37,445 nt of DNA, from positions 1 to 37,445 of the forward strand of contig CALYAX010000015.1 of assembly GCA_944393665.1 (NCBI GenBank). The letters run 5' to 3'. The stretch is from an uncultured Alphaproteobacteria bacterium. GTDB lineage: Bacteria > Pseudomonadota > Alphaproteobacteria > RF32 > CAG-239. Positions 16,418 to 23,776 of the stretch are shown piece by piece. The position numbers and the translations under genes are program-made. Numbering within the stretch: position 1 is the stretch's first letter; each line of letters begins with the position of its first letter. The notes under the pieces are model-generated. The model searched no databases and was not told where the DNA came from. It saw nothing but the letters and a program-made list of their open reading frames with translations.

Positions 16418-17095
16418 ATGAACTCCTTTTTAATCCGCAGACTGGCACCATTTTTTATTTTTACAATCATCCTTGAATTCGGAACACTGGTTATTCAGGC
16501 TCTGGTTCGTTACAACGAAGTTGACTGGTCGGTAATGCCGATTATCAACACTCTGGGAATACTGGGACTGACGTCTTTTGTTTCCTTTTTATACCTGATG
16601 ATTCCCTATGTGCTTTATCTTTGGCTGGTTCCGGCCCGCTTTATTAATACCCGGGGAGATAAAATTATAACCACAGGCGGTTTTGCCATATATGTTTACA
16701 CCGTTTTATCCGAAGAAATCGCCTCTATTTTATTTTGGGAGCGTTTTGGATCTTCTTTTAATGATATTGCCGTTGATTATTTCCGTAATCCCCGCGGGGC
16801 TGTTGAACAGATTGTTGCCGAATTTCCGATTGAATGGTATCTTCTGGGGATTTTGATTCTGACTATCGCCGTTGTCTGGAGCTGCCGGGAATATCTGTTT
16901 AATACCGTTCCGGTACCCGGCTGGCGCAAACGGCTGCTGGATACGCTGATTTACGGTGGCTGCTGTCTGCTCGCCTTTTATAATATCAAAGACGAACAGC
17001 GTATTGTGGTTAATGATAATTTTGCCAATAACGAGCTTGCCAAAGAAGGGACTTACAGCCTGTTTAAAACCGTATGGAAACAACAGCATGACTGA
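16418..17095 (+). CDS. LTA-synthase/MdoB-like membrane domain lacking the sulfatase domain
   Basis: A 225-residue membrane protein with five hydrophobic segments (about 9-30, 42-57, 58-73, 86-107, 138-157, with 172-188 as a further one). It ends NNELAKEGTYSLFKTVWKQQ, which resembles the linker (NELAKNGLYSFF-type) that joins the five-helix N-terminal domain of COG1368 phosphoglycerol/phosphoethanolamine transferases to their extracellular sulfatase-fold catalytic domain. Here the protein stops three residues later, so the catalytic domain is absent. It overlaps the following PAP2 gene by 8 bases and is translationally coupled to it. Either the catalytic half was lost by deletion, or this is a stand-alone membrane partner. 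AAGGAAAAAACAG precedes the ATG. The domain assignment is from pattern memory. Confidence 0.6.
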   Translation: MNSFLIRRLAPFFIFTIILEFGTLVIQALVRYNEVDWSVMPIINTLGILGLTSFVSFLYLMIPYVLYLWLVPARFINTRGDKIITTGGFAIYVYTVLSEEIASILFWERFGSSFNDIAVDYFRNPRGAVEQIVAEFPIEWYLLGILILTIAVVWSCREYLFNTVPVPGWRKRLLDTLIYGGCCLLAFYNIKDEQRIVVNDNFANNELAKEGTYSLFKTVWKQQHD

Positions 17096-17777
17096 TTTCA
17101 GAAAACAGGCGCTCCTTTGTATCTTTTTGCTGGCGGCAATCCTGCTGCTGGAAACCTACACCAACATGGACCTGCGGATTCAGAATATGCTTTATTCTGC
17201 AGAGCACGGCTGGCTTATCTCCCGGGAAGCTCATCAAAAACTGAGTTTTATTTTTTATAAGGGGATTAAAAATCTGGTTATTGCGACAGGTGTTTCAGCC
17301 CTGCTGGTTTTTCTCGCCGGATTCAGGCTGCCCAAATTGGCGCGTTTCCGCCGCCCGGCCCTCCTGCTCTTTTTAAGCATTGTCCTGGTTCCGGTAATTG
17401 TTGCCGGATCTAAACAGCTGACCAATGTTTATTGTCCGGCACAACTGGAAATGTATGGCGGCCGTTATCCCTGGGTAAGAGTGCTGGAGCATTATCCTGA
17501 TGATTTTGTTCAACTCAAACGGGGCAAATGTTTTCCGGCCGGGCATGCCACGGTTGGCTTTGCGTTGATGATGCTGTACTTCTGTTTTCAAAACCGGAGG
17601 CAAAAGATTGCTGCCCTCAGTGCGGCAATTGCATTGGGCTGGATAACCGGCATTTATCAAATGCTGCGCGGCGAGCATTTTCTGTCGCACACGCTTTTCA
17701 CAATGGTCGCTTCCTGGCTGGTGATTATTATCATTGTACAGGTTACCGACCGCCTGCTTCCGGCAAATAAAAGTTGA
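17088..17777 (+). CDS. PAP2-family phosphatase
   Basis: A 229-residue inner-membrane lipid phosphatase of the PAP2 superfamily. Hydrophobic segments lie at about 8-23, 61-79, 90-107, 155-168, 175-192 and 203-222. The active-site motifs are KQLTNVYCP (109-117, the KX6RP box with Cys for Arg, as seen in one PAP2 subgroup), CFPAGHATVGF (148-158, with His153) and RGEHFLSH (194-201, with Arg194 and His201). The substrate is probably a lipid phosphate or polyprenyl (pyro)phosphate on the periplasmic side; lipid A phosphate is another option. I chose the ATG at 17088, inside the end of the preceding gene, because the protein then opens with a normal MTDFRKQALL start before helix 1. Confidence 0.85.
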   Translation: MTDFRKQALLCIFLLAAILLLETYTNMDLRIQNMLYSAEHGWLISREAHQKLSFIFYKGIKNLVIATGVSALLVFLAGFRLPKLARFRRPALLLFLSIVLVPVIVAGSKQLTNVYCPAQLEMYGGRYPWVRVLEHYPDDFVQLKRGKCFPAGHATVGFALMMLYFCFQNRRQKIAALSAAIALGWITGIYQMLRGEHFLSHTLFTMVASWLVIIIIVQVTDRLLPANKS

Positions 17778-17842
17778 CAAATCAGACAAACAGTGGTTTG
17801 GTGGAGATGATATTTTATTAGTATTAACTTAAAAAAATTCTT

Positions 17843-18232
17843 ATGTGTCGACAAGATGTTTCTCCCGAATCTTTTGACTTTAGTTACATTAAAGCACGGA
17901 TACGGGACTTTGCCAAAGCTGACAAAGATTATGCTTATGACAAAGAAAGAGTTAAAAAGCCGGAATTTTTCTGCATCATTTTTGAGCGCAAAAGCCTCAA
18001 GTTTGAGGCTGATAAGGAATATCCGGTAGTGATTGTGCCCGGGAAAAACAAAAAAAACAATGCTGGTTGTGTTTTGATTTATTCCCTGCCTGAAGATGAT
18101 TTTTACCGTTACAATGACGAAAGGCTGTATTTAGCTGAAAAGATTGACAGCGGTTTTAATTGGAACGGAAAGTATTACAAGCGCAGAACCGACGCCGTCG
18201 GCGATTTTATCGGTTTTTTTGCAACTAATTAA
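17843..18232 (+). CDS. Hypothetical protein
   Basis: A 129-residue soluble, highly charged protein that I do not recognise. It has no signal peptide or membrane segment. It contains Lys/Asp-rich stretches (DFAKADKDYAYDKERVKK near 22-39; PGKNKKNN near 66-73) and several aromatic pairs. No ribosome site is visible before the ATG, which follows an AT-rich leader, so the start is uncertain. It lies 65 bases after the PAP2 gene in the same direction and is closed by a shared bidirectional terminator. Codon use looks coding, but the gene could be lineage-specific. Confidence 0.55.
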   Translation: MCRQDVSPESFDFSYIKARIRDFAKADKDYAYDKERVKKPEFFCIIFERKSLKFEADKEYPVVIVPGKNKKNNAGCVLIYSLPEDDFYRYNDERLYLAEKIDSGFNWNGKYYKRRTDAVGDFIGFFATN

Positions 18233-18267
18233 AAAAAACATGAGTGACAGAAATTTTTATGCAAACT

Positions 18268-18304
18268 AAAACGCCCCGGTTTAAATTAACCCGAGGCGTT
18301 TTTA
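18268..18304. terminator. Bidirectional terminator between the orphan gene and dut
   Basis: AAAACGCC(C)CGG and a near-complementary CCCGAGGCGTTTTT form an imperfect stem around an AT-rich loop. It can serve both convergent transcripts. Confidence 0.7.
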
Positions 18305-18313
18305 TTCATGCAA

Positions 18314-18784
18314 TTAACGCCCTGTCGAGCCAAAACCGCCGGTTCCGCGTTCCGTGGTTTCAAGCTCAAACTCCTGATTGCTGACCTCGATAAATTCTGC
18401 CCGATAAGGAAACGGCAGTTCAACCTGGGCAATTTTATCACCGGGCTGAATGGTGTAAGCCTTATCCGGCGTCGTATTCAAGAGACCGATAATCAGCTCT
18501 CCGCGATAATCGGTATCAATAATCCCGGCAATGGTTATAATACCGTGTTTGATCGCCAGCCCGCTGCGCGAGCACACCCGGAACCATAAGGGAAATTCCG
18601 GCGCCAGTTTAATTCCGGTGGGAATTCCGGCATGCTGTCCCGGTTCCAAAACAAACGGCCCGGCAATCGCGGCGCAAACATCAAAACAAGCCGAACCGGA
18701 AGTGGCATAAGTCAGGTTAGCCGGCGTGTCAATATAGTGCGGCAATTTGGTGAAACGCACCGAAGTCATCTGATAAGCCGGCAT
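18314..18784 (-). CDS. dut: dUTP diphosphatase (trimeric dUTPase)
   Basis: A 156-residue homotrimeric dUTPase converting dUTP to dUMP and pyrophosphate. All five motifs are visible in order: motif 1 SGSACFDVCAA (29-39), motif 2 CSRSGLAIKHG (about 71-81), motif 3 AGIIDTDYRGEL (85-96, with catalytic Asp and Tyr), motif 4 GDKIAQVELPF (about 114-124) and the C-terminal arm RGTGGFGSTG (146-155). Length is normal. Its ATG shares a base with the stop of the MazG-like gene (TGATG). It is the last gene of the folA-thyA-mazG-like-dut block, supplying dUMP to thymidylate synthase and limiting uracil in DNA. Confidence 0.97.
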   Translation of the reverse strand: MPAYQMTSVRFTKLPHYIDTPANLTYATSGSACFDVCAAIAGPFVLEPGQHAGIPTGIKLAPEFPLWFRVCSRSGLAIKHGIITIAGIIDTDYRGELIIGLLNTTPDKAYTIQPGDKIAQVELPFPYRAEFIEVSNQEFELETTERGTGGFGSTGR

Positions 18785-19191
18785 CAGGCTGGTTCCTTCC
18801 TGTTTTTCATATAATCTGCCGAAAAACCCTGCGCATGGCGCTGTTGAAGTTTGAGCAGATTGCGGTTGATTATTTCTTCAAGAGGAATATCAAGAGCGAC
18901 AGAGGCCTGCGTAATATACCACATCACATCGCCAAGCTCTTTAATCATCTCATTTTTAACAGTTTCATCAAAGTCTATTCCATGGTACTTGACTTTTTTC
19001 CAGAGGTCAGCCACCTCCCCCGCTTCGCCGGCAATTCCGGCAACCGCAAGATCAAAGCGGGCAAAATTGCCGTTTAAAACAGCTGACAATTCACGGCTGC
19101 GGGCCAGCTGTTTTTCATCTTCTTTTGCCAAAGCCGAGGTTTTGGCATCAACCGCTTCACGATAAGCTGCAAAAAATTCTTTTTCAGTCAT
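18784..19191 (-). CDS. MazG-like nucleoside triphosphate pyrophosphohydrolase
   Basis: A 135-residue all-alpha NTP pyrophosphatase. The metal-binding pattern is GIAGEAGEVADLWKKVKYHG (about 52-71; Glu-x-x-Glu of the first helix) followed by KELGDVMWYI (about 84-93; Glu-x-x-Asp of the second helix). This fits single-domain MazG or MazG-like enzymes that hydrolyse (d)NTPs, often aberrant ones. It lies between thyA and dut with tight spacing (8 bases after thyA and overlapping dut), so a role in dNTP pool sanitation is likely. It is not the MazG of a toxin-antitoxin locus. Confidence 0.85.
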   Translation of the reverse strand: MTEKEFFAAYREAVDAKTSALAKEDEKQLARSRELSAVLNGNFARFDLAVAGIAGEAGEVADLWKKVKYHGIDFDETVKNEMIKELGDVMWYITQASVALDIPLEEIINRNLLKLQQRHAQGFSADYMKNRKEPA

Positions 19192-19199
19192 TTTCTCTC

Positions 19200-19985
19200 C
19201 TATACAGCCACTTTGGCTTTGATAGTGTCATGGCATTGATAGCCGACAAGTTCAAAATCTTCAAACTTAAACTCATCAATTGTTTTCACAAACGGATTTA
19301 TCTTCATTTGCGGCAACGGATAAGGCTGGCGGCTCAGTTGTTCGCGGACCTGGTCAAAATGATTGTGATAAATATGAGTATCCCCCAGCGTATGCACAAA
19401 TTCTCCCGGTTCCAAACCGCAAACCTGCGCAATCATTATCGTCAGCAACGCATAAGAAGCGATATTAAACGGAACGCCCAAAAACATATCACAGCTGCGC
19501 TGATACAGCATACAGGACAATTTATTGTCCGCGACATAAAACTGATACATCATATGGCAGGGCGGAAGGTGCATTTCGGCAATTTGGCCCGGGTTCCAGG
19601 CTGAAACGATCATGCGGCGGTCATTGGGATTGGTTTTAAGCCGGGCAATTACGTCTGCGAGCTGGTCGATCCCCTCGCCGTTCCAGTTACGCCACTGAGC
19701 GCCGTAAACCGGTCCGAGATCACCGTTTTCATCCGCCCATTCATTCCAAATCCGGACACCGTGGTCGGTCAGATATTTAATATTGGTATCGCCTTTAATG
19801 AACCACAGCAGCTCATAAATAATGCTTTTCAGGTGGACTTTTTTAGTGGTAACCAGCGGAAACCCCTTTGAGAGGTCAAAACGCATCTGGCGCCCAAAAA
19901 CCGAGCGGGTTCCGGTGCCGGTCCGGTCGGTTTTGTCGACGCCGTTGTTCATTATTTCTCTTAACAAATCCAAATATTGTTGCAT
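19200..19985 (-). CDS. thyA: Thymidylate synthase
   Basis: A 261-residue enzyme that methylates dUMP to dTMP with methylene-tetrahydrofolate. The catalytic Cys143 lies in [12 protein letters not shown]. The phosphate-binding [11 protein letters not shown] is at 21-31 and DRRM at 122-125, dUMP contacts in [20 protein letters not shown] (about 161-180), and [15 protein letters not shown] sequence is present as [16 protein letters not shown]. The length matches E. coli ThyA (264), not the flavin-dependent ThyX. It starts 3 bases after the folA stop and depends on folA to regenerate tetrahydrofolate. Confidence 0.98.
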   Translation of the reverse strand: MQQYLDLLREIMNNGVDKTDRTGTGTRSVFGRQMRFDLSKGFPLVTTKKVHLKSIIYELLWFIKGDTNIKYLTDHGVRIWNEWADENGDLGPVYGAQWRNWNGEGIDQLADVIARLKTNPNDRRMIVSAWNPGQIAEMHLPPCHMMYQFYVADNKLSCMLYQRSCDMFLGVPFNIASYALLTIMIAQVCGLEPGEFVHTLGDTHIYHNHFDQVREQLSRQPYPLPQMKINPFVKTIDEFKFEDFELVGYQCHDTIKAKVAV

Positions 19986-19988
19986 GAT

Positions 19989-20558
19989 TTATTCCTCTTC
20001 AATTGCCTGGATAATTCTTTTTAATACTGACTGTTCCACAAAATCGCCGCGTTTGACCCAGACGGATGTGACAACATTATCAAGCTCATATTCAGCAGAC
20101 ATCCGGCGGTAGTTTTTCAACATTGTTTCAACACAGGGGGTAATATCAATCCTGGGACCGGAAAGGCCGGGAGCCAGCTCGCCCCGGTAGACGCTGTCAA
20201 CAATAATATCGGGCAGAAGCCTGGCGCTGCCGGACATAAAAGCCTTATAAACGCTGGCACCGCCGGCAATATAGAAATCACCTTCCATATCTTTGAAATT
20301 TTGAATGTTGGTTACCACAAAATGATGTCCGGGATCCGAAACCTCATAATCCGCATTAAACGTCAGGACATATATATCGCGCTCAGGCAGCGTGCGGCCG
20401 GGAAAACTTTCATAGGTCTTTTCTCCGGCAATGATATTTTGTCCGGTGGTGATTCGTTTAAATCGTTTAAAATCCGAAGCAATATGCCAGGGGATATGGG
20501 GACCGATTCCAATGATATTATCTTCTGCATGGCGGCACCAAACGGCAACTTTAGTCAT
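19989..20558 (-). CDS. folA: Dihydrofolate reductase
   Basis: An enzyme of 189 residues that reduces dihydrofolate to tetrahydrofolate with NADPH. The N-terminal strand is MTKVAVWCRHAEDNIIGIGPHIPWHIASDFKRFKRIT, with the proton-relay Asp in ASDFKRF; the cofactor motif GEKTYESFPGRTLPERD lies near 45-61 and AGGASVYKAF near 97-106. The protein is longer than E. coli FolA (159) through its C-terminal half. I set the start at the ATG 8 bases after AAGGAG; a TTG two codons upstream is only 2 bases from that site and is unlikely. It heads the block folA-thyA-mazG-like-dut. Confidence 0.94.
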   Translation of the reverse strand: MTKVAVWCRHAEDNIIGIGPHIPWHIASDFKRFKRITTGQNIIAGEKTYESFPGRTLPERDIYVLTFNADYEVSDPGHHFVVTNIQNFKDMEGDFYIAGGASVYKAFMSGSARLLPDIIVDSVYRGELAPGLSGPRIDITPCVETMLKNYRRMSAEYELDNVVTSVWVKRGDFVEQSVLKRIIQAIEEE

Positions 20559-20607
20559 AGACAATTCTCCTTTTTTTACAGTCTAGCCCGGGGTCTATTT
20601 AAAAACA

Positions 20608-20640
20608 AAAAAACTGTGAGATTACTCACAGTTTTTTTTC
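20608..20640. terminator. Hairpin terminator before folA
   Basis: ACTGTGAG and CTCACAGT form a perfect 8-bp stem with an ATTA loop, with A-runs on one side and T-runs on the other, so it works on both strands. The last codons and stop of the unknown minus-strand gene lie within it. Confidence 0.82.
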
Positions 20641-21152
20641 TTCTTCCACAACTGTTTCCATTTCAGCCTGAAATAATATTTGTACTGACGATGAAACAGC
20701 AAGAAATCAGCCTCGCCAGCTTTATAAGCGGATTTGTACACAAGCAGTTTGTTATCTGAACTTGTGACAAAATCCTCCCAGTTAATATCATCATAGGCTT
20801 CTTTTTGCGCCAAATACAACCAATTTTTATTTTGTGCAAACAGCCAACTATAACCTTCATTCCACAGAAACTGATTGACCTCGGCATTATTTTTTTTGCA
20901 AAGAAAATTGGCGCCTTCCGGAGCCTTACAAATACAGAATAAAATATTTGTCTGTTGTTCAGTATTATAACCCAACAAATACTGGAACTTAAGGAGATCT
21001 TCATACTGCTCATAAGCCAAATCCCAAAAGCCATGAGCAACCAGCTCCTGATATGTTAAAATGAATTGATGATTTTCATCTATAACCCATGTGATATCTT
21101 CTTCCCATCCGGGATGACGGAAAATCCGAAAATACTCCCCGGCTATAGCCAA
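20622..21152 (-). CDS. Unknown protein, probable C-terminal half of a split gene
   Basis: An open frame of 176 codons with no recognised domain. It is rich in Trp, Tyr and Phe, with segments such as QFLWNEGYSWLFAQNKNWLYLAQK (about 92-115) that echo LWEQLVKEKKWAVLRKNKKYALLEK at the end of the upstream frame, suggesting divergent repeats. It is in the same reading frame as that upstream frame and separated from it by a single TAA and six sense codons. It could be the rest of one 337-residue protein cut by a nonsense change. Alternatively it is a separate gene starting at the TTG, 11 bases after GGGAGG. No ATG is available near the start. Confidence 0.5.
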   Translation of the reverse strand: MAIAGEYFRIFRHPGWEEDITWVIDENHQFILTYQELVAHGFWDLAYEQYEDLLKFQYLLGYNTEQQTNILFCICKAPEGANFLCKKNNAEVNQFLWNEGYSWLFAQNKNWLYLAQKEAYDDINWEDFVTSSDNKLLVYKSAYKAGEADFLLFHRQYKYYFRLKWKQLWKKKKNCE

Positions 21153-21170
21153 TTGCCCGCGTGCCTCCCG

Positions 21171-21635
21171 TTATTCTTTTCCGGCTTTTTCCAAAAGGGC
21201 ATATTTTTTATTTTTCCTCAGGACAGCCCATTTTTTTTCTTTGACCAGCTGCTCCCAAAGACCATATTTAGCTTTGGTTTCATCATCCAAACAAAAAAGC
21301 AGATCGGGGACATTTTTTATAATATAGACGGCCAGTTCATCTTTGTCCTGAATCAAGGCCTGCATATAATCGAATATTTTTGGGGCCGATGACGTCAAAA
21401 ACGCGCCGGGACCTCCCAAAATTTCTCGTATATGCGACACAAACCCATAAAAACGCAAATCATCAAGAATCACTTCGTCAAAAAGCAGGCTCTCTTCCCG
21501 CAGCCGGTCCATCACAAATAATAAATCTCCGGCCGCAAGCTTGTGTTTCACATTCTGATATTGATTTTCAAGCGGGCTTTGCAGACAAATCCGGTGATAC
21601 CTGGTATCCGGCTGCAGTTCTGTTATTGCTCTCAT
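21171..21635 (-). CDS. Unknown protein, probable N-terminal half of a split gene
   Basis: A 154-residue frame opening MRAITELQPDTRYHRICLQSPLE. I recognise no family. It is mostly helical in appearance, with charged and leucine-rich stretches and no signal peptide. Reading on through the TAA at 21171-21173 (context GGA-AAA-GAA-TAA-CGG) continues in the same frame into the next 180 codons, so the two parts may once have been one gene. The leader is AT-rich with no clear ribosome site. It is divergent from the tmRNA gene. Position between the folate/thymidylate block and tmRNA gives no functional clue. Confidence 0.5.
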   Translation of the reverse strand: MRAITELQPDTRYHRICLQSPLENQYQNVKHKLAAGDLLFVMDRLREESLLFDEVILDDLRFYGFVSHIREILGGPGAFLTSSAPKIFDYMQALIQDKDELAVYIIKNVPDLLFCLDDETKAKYGLWEQLVKEKKWAVLRKNKKYALLEKAGKE

Positions 21636-21733
21636 AATTATATAATTTAAATGATTAATAATATTTTTTTATGGACGGAGATTAGTATATTATGTCTAAA
21701 AAATCAAGCGCTAATTACGGCGAATCTTAGTGC

Positions 21734-21761
21734 TTGAAAAAAATTAAATTTAGCATATAAT
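21734..21761 (+). promoter_or_regulatory. Sigma-70 promoter of tmRNA
   Basis: TTGAAA and a consensus TATAAT are separated by 16 bases, ending just before the first structured base of the tmRNA acceptor piece. It is the best -10 match in the window, as expected for an abundant RNA. Confidence 0.8.
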
Positions 21762-21768
21762 ATAGGGT

Positions 21769-22100
21769 GCCGGAGCAATCCGGCTATGACACTAGAAGCT
21801 CTATGAAATAGATATGCTGGACCTGGGGGCAGTACCCAGCACCTCCACCACTCGCACGGCGAGAGCGAAAAGTTTGCATTAACGGGGGTGAAACAGGATT
21901 GACGGTGTATAATAAAGATAGGTAAGCTGTGTTCGGTGAGACACCACCGTTATCGGTTCAAATTTAATAAATGCTAACGATAATAACGTAGCTCCTGTTG
22001 CTATCGCTGCTTAGTGCAGTTTGCAACAAACTTAAATCCTCATAACTTTGGATAGTTATGAGTGGGGATATTGGGACTTTCCTAGCAACAGAAAAGTCCC
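21769..22100 (+). ncRNA. ssrA: Transfer-messenger RNA, two-piece (permuted) form
   Basis: tmRNA rescues stalled ribosomes and adds a degradation tag. The gene is circularly permuted as in alphaproteobacteria. The acceptor piece comes first: it opens with a GCCGGA-GCAA-TCCGGC hairpin (21769-21784) and ends CTGGG-GGCAGTA-CCCAG (T-arm), CACCTCC, A, CCA at 21850. A 33-base intervening segment follows. The coding piece begins at 21884 with GGGGGTG, which pairs with CACCTCC to rebuild the acceptor stem, then AAACAGGATTGACG (D-loop side). After the tag frame come a 9-bp hairpin (22039-22062) and an 8-bp hairpin (22073-22100, GGGACTTT/AAAGTCCC) that may be the 3' end or terminator. Outer ends are approximate to several bases. 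Confidence 0.93.
21973..22014 (+). other. tmRNA tag reading frame
   Basis: The resume codon GCT starts a 13-codon frame, ANDNNVAPVAIAA, closed by TAG. With the alanine carried by tmRNA the tag is AANDNNVAPVAIAA. The ANDN start is where SspB-type adaptors bind, and the hydrophobic AIAA end is the ClpX/ClpA degron. Confidence 0.93.
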
Positions 22101-22122
22101 TCTTAATTTGAAAGGTTTCCCA

Positions 22123-22590
22123 ATGGAAGAGTTAGATATAAACTACGACAAGCTGGTTGAAAAAGCCCTCAAACATGTGGTGATTGAGGCTTTGAAAATC
22201 GCTGCCGATGAAGGACTTCCCGGTGAGCACCATTTTTATATCACCTTTAAAACCTGTCATCCCAACGCGCGGATTTCAGCGCAGCTGTTGAATCAATATC
22301 CCGACGAGATGACGATTGTTTTGCAGCATCAGTTTGCCAATCTGATGGTGGGCGAAACATATTTTGAAGTTGACCTGAGTTTTGGAGGAATTCCCCAGAC
22401 CCTGCGTATTCCCTATGACGCAATTATCTACTTTGCCGACCCCCACGCCAAATTCGGCCTGAGCTTTAACAGCGGCGACGAGCTGATGAACAAAAATATT
22501 GACAGCGACGATTTTGTAGAAGACAAAAAGGTTAAAAAGGCTTCCGGCTCGGCAACCGTTATTGATATTGAGGCTTTTCGTAAAAAATAA
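22123..22590 (+). CDS. sspB: SspB-family ClpXP adaptor
   Basis: A 155-residue adaptor that binds ssrA-tagged proteins and delivers them to ClpXP. The substrate-binding domain covers about 1-110 (MEELDINYDKLVEKALKHVV..., HHFYITFKTCHPNARIS, LRIPYDAIIYFADPHAKFGL). An acidic, flexible linker follows, and the C-terminus ATVIDIEAFRKK is the short peptide that docks on the ClpX N-domain; its form is that of the alphaproteobacterial type. I set the start at the ATG preceded by AAAGG. A longer frame from 22048 would start inside a tmRNA hairpin loop and is rejected. The gene begins about 20 bases after tmRNA and is joined by a TAATG overlap to the next gene. Confidence 0.93.
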   Translation: MEELDINYDKLVEKALKHVVIEALKIAADEGLPGEHHFYITFKTCHPNARISAQLLNQYPDEMTIVLQHQFANLMVGETYFEVDLSFGGIPQTLRIPYDAIIYFADPHAKFGLSFNSGDELMNKNIDSDDFVEDKKVKKASGSATVIDIEAFRKK

Positions 22591-22805
22591 TGCGCAAACA
22601 ATCCGTCATTATCGCCGGCAGGCATTCAACCAGTATTTCCCTTGAGGAAGAATTTTGGCAGCAGCTGAAAGAAATTGCCGCTGCAAAAAAAATGAGCCTT
22701 AACCAGCTGGTGACTGAAATTGACCGCGAAAGGCAAACTGACAACCTTTCCAGTGCGATCAGGATTTACATTCTTCAAGAATTAAAAAAAACTCACTGCA
22801 TTTGA
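22590..22805 (+). CDS. Ribbon-helix-helix protein (RHH_4-like)
   Basis: A 71-residue probable DNA-binding protein. The pattern SVIIAGRHSTSISLEEEFWQQLKEIAAAKKMSLNQLVTEIDRER fits the ribbon-helix-helix family in which a beta-strand (RHSTSISL) is followed by two helices; SLNQLV sits at the turn. The family is often found beside sspB in alphaproteobacteria. Its start overlaps the sspB stop by one base, so the two are coupled. Its target is unknown; it might control its own operon. Confidence 0.85.
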   Translation: MRKQSVIIAGRHSTSISLEEEFWQQLKEIAAAKKMSLNQLVTEIDRERQTDNLSSAIRIYILQELKKTHCI

Positions 22806-22820
22806 GATTTTATAAAATTA

Positions 22821-22847
22821 AAAAGCCGCTTAACAAAGCGGCTTTTT
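22821..22847. terminator. Terminator after the sspB-RHH unit
   Basis: AAAAGCCGCTT and AAGCGGCTTTTT form an 11-bp stem with an AACA loop. It is symmetric enough to serve the convergent hydrolase gene too. Confidence 0.88.
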
Positions 22848-22886
22848 AAGGCAGAAACCCCGAACAACAAAGAAGTTTATCAAAAT

Positions 22887-23690
22887 TTATTCTTCTTCCT
22901 CTTCATCAATATATTCTTCGTTTTCAACGTCGTCGAAATCATCTTCAAATTCTTCAGTCCCGTCATCAGTTTCAGAGCCGATCAACAACGAATCATTTTC
23001 TTCCAGCTCATTCTTTTTGCGGCGCCCGCGGCGTTTTTTTGCCGGGGTCTTTTTCTTCATGGCATCGATGACATAATTGCCGACAATCTTGTATAAATCG
23101 ACAAGATGATTATTATACATATGGTCGGCTTCCCCAACCATGGCATAATCAACGGATACGTTACGCTGGGTATTGAGGCGTTTGACCAAAGCGGTAACGC
23201 TGGCCGGCGTTACGATTTCATCGGCACAGCCCTGGGTAACCAGACCGGAAGTCGGGCAAGGCGCCAGAAAAGAGAAATCTTTTTCATTAGCCGGAGGTGA
23301 AACGGCAATAAAATTATTAATATCAGGACGGCGCATTAATAACTGCAGGCCGATCCAGGCTCCGAAAGAATAACCGGCAATCCAGCACTGGCGCGCCTCG
23401 GGATTTACCGACTGGAGCCAATCCAGTGCCACGGTCGCATCAGACAACTCCCCGGGACCGTCTTCAAACTGTCCCTGAGAACGGCCGACGCTGCGGAAAT
23501 TGAAACGCAAGACCGAAAATCCGAGATTTTGGAAGCAGCTGAACAACGTATAAACTACCTTGTTGTTCATCGTGCCGCCATACTGCGGATGAGGGTGCAG
23601 AATTAACGCGATCGGTGCCGAGGGATTATCGCTCTGGTGATAACGGCCTTCCAGCCGGCCGGCATGGCCGTTGAATAAAACTTCTGTCAT
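22887..23690 (-). CDS. Alpha/beta hydrolase with charged C-terminal tail
   Basis: A 267-residue protein whose first 210 residues are an alpha/beta hydrolase of the COG2945 type common in alphaproteobacteria. The oxyanion region is HPHPQYGGTM (32-41), the nucleophile elbow GYSFGAW carries Ser108, and the triad is completed by Asp157 (GCADEIV) and His190 (GEADHMY). A Lys/Arg-rich stretch (about 212-226) and then a tail of some 40 mostly acidic residues (228-267, ending EEEEE) are unusual additions and are probably disordered. The substrate is unknown; an ester or lipid hydrolase is possible. No ribosome site is obvious before the ATG. Confidence 0.85.
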   Translation of the reverse strand: MTEVLFNGHAGRLEGRYHQSDNPSAPIALILHPHPQYGGTMNNKVVYTLFSCFQNLGFSVLRFNFRSVGRSQGQFEDGPGELSDATVALDWLQSVNPEARQCWIAGYSFGAWIGLQLLMRRPDINNFIAVSPPANEKDFSFLAPCPTSGLVTQGCADEIVTPASVTALVKRLNTQRNVSVDYAMVGEADHMYNNHLVDLYKIVGNYVIDAMKKKTPAKKRRGRRKKNELEENDSLLIGSETDDGTEEFEDDFDDVENEEYIDEEEEE

Positions 23691-23776
23691 TGTGTCTTAA
23701 CCTAAATTTAGAACTTTTAGTATTATATGATTTAAAAGCTTATAAATTGTTAACGTTTTCAGGAATGTAACATAAA

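Noticed and set aside
22048..22122. Longer in-frame start for sspB
   Set aside because: It begins inside a tmRNA hairpin loop; the ATG at 22123 has a ribosome site and gives the normal SspB N-terminus.
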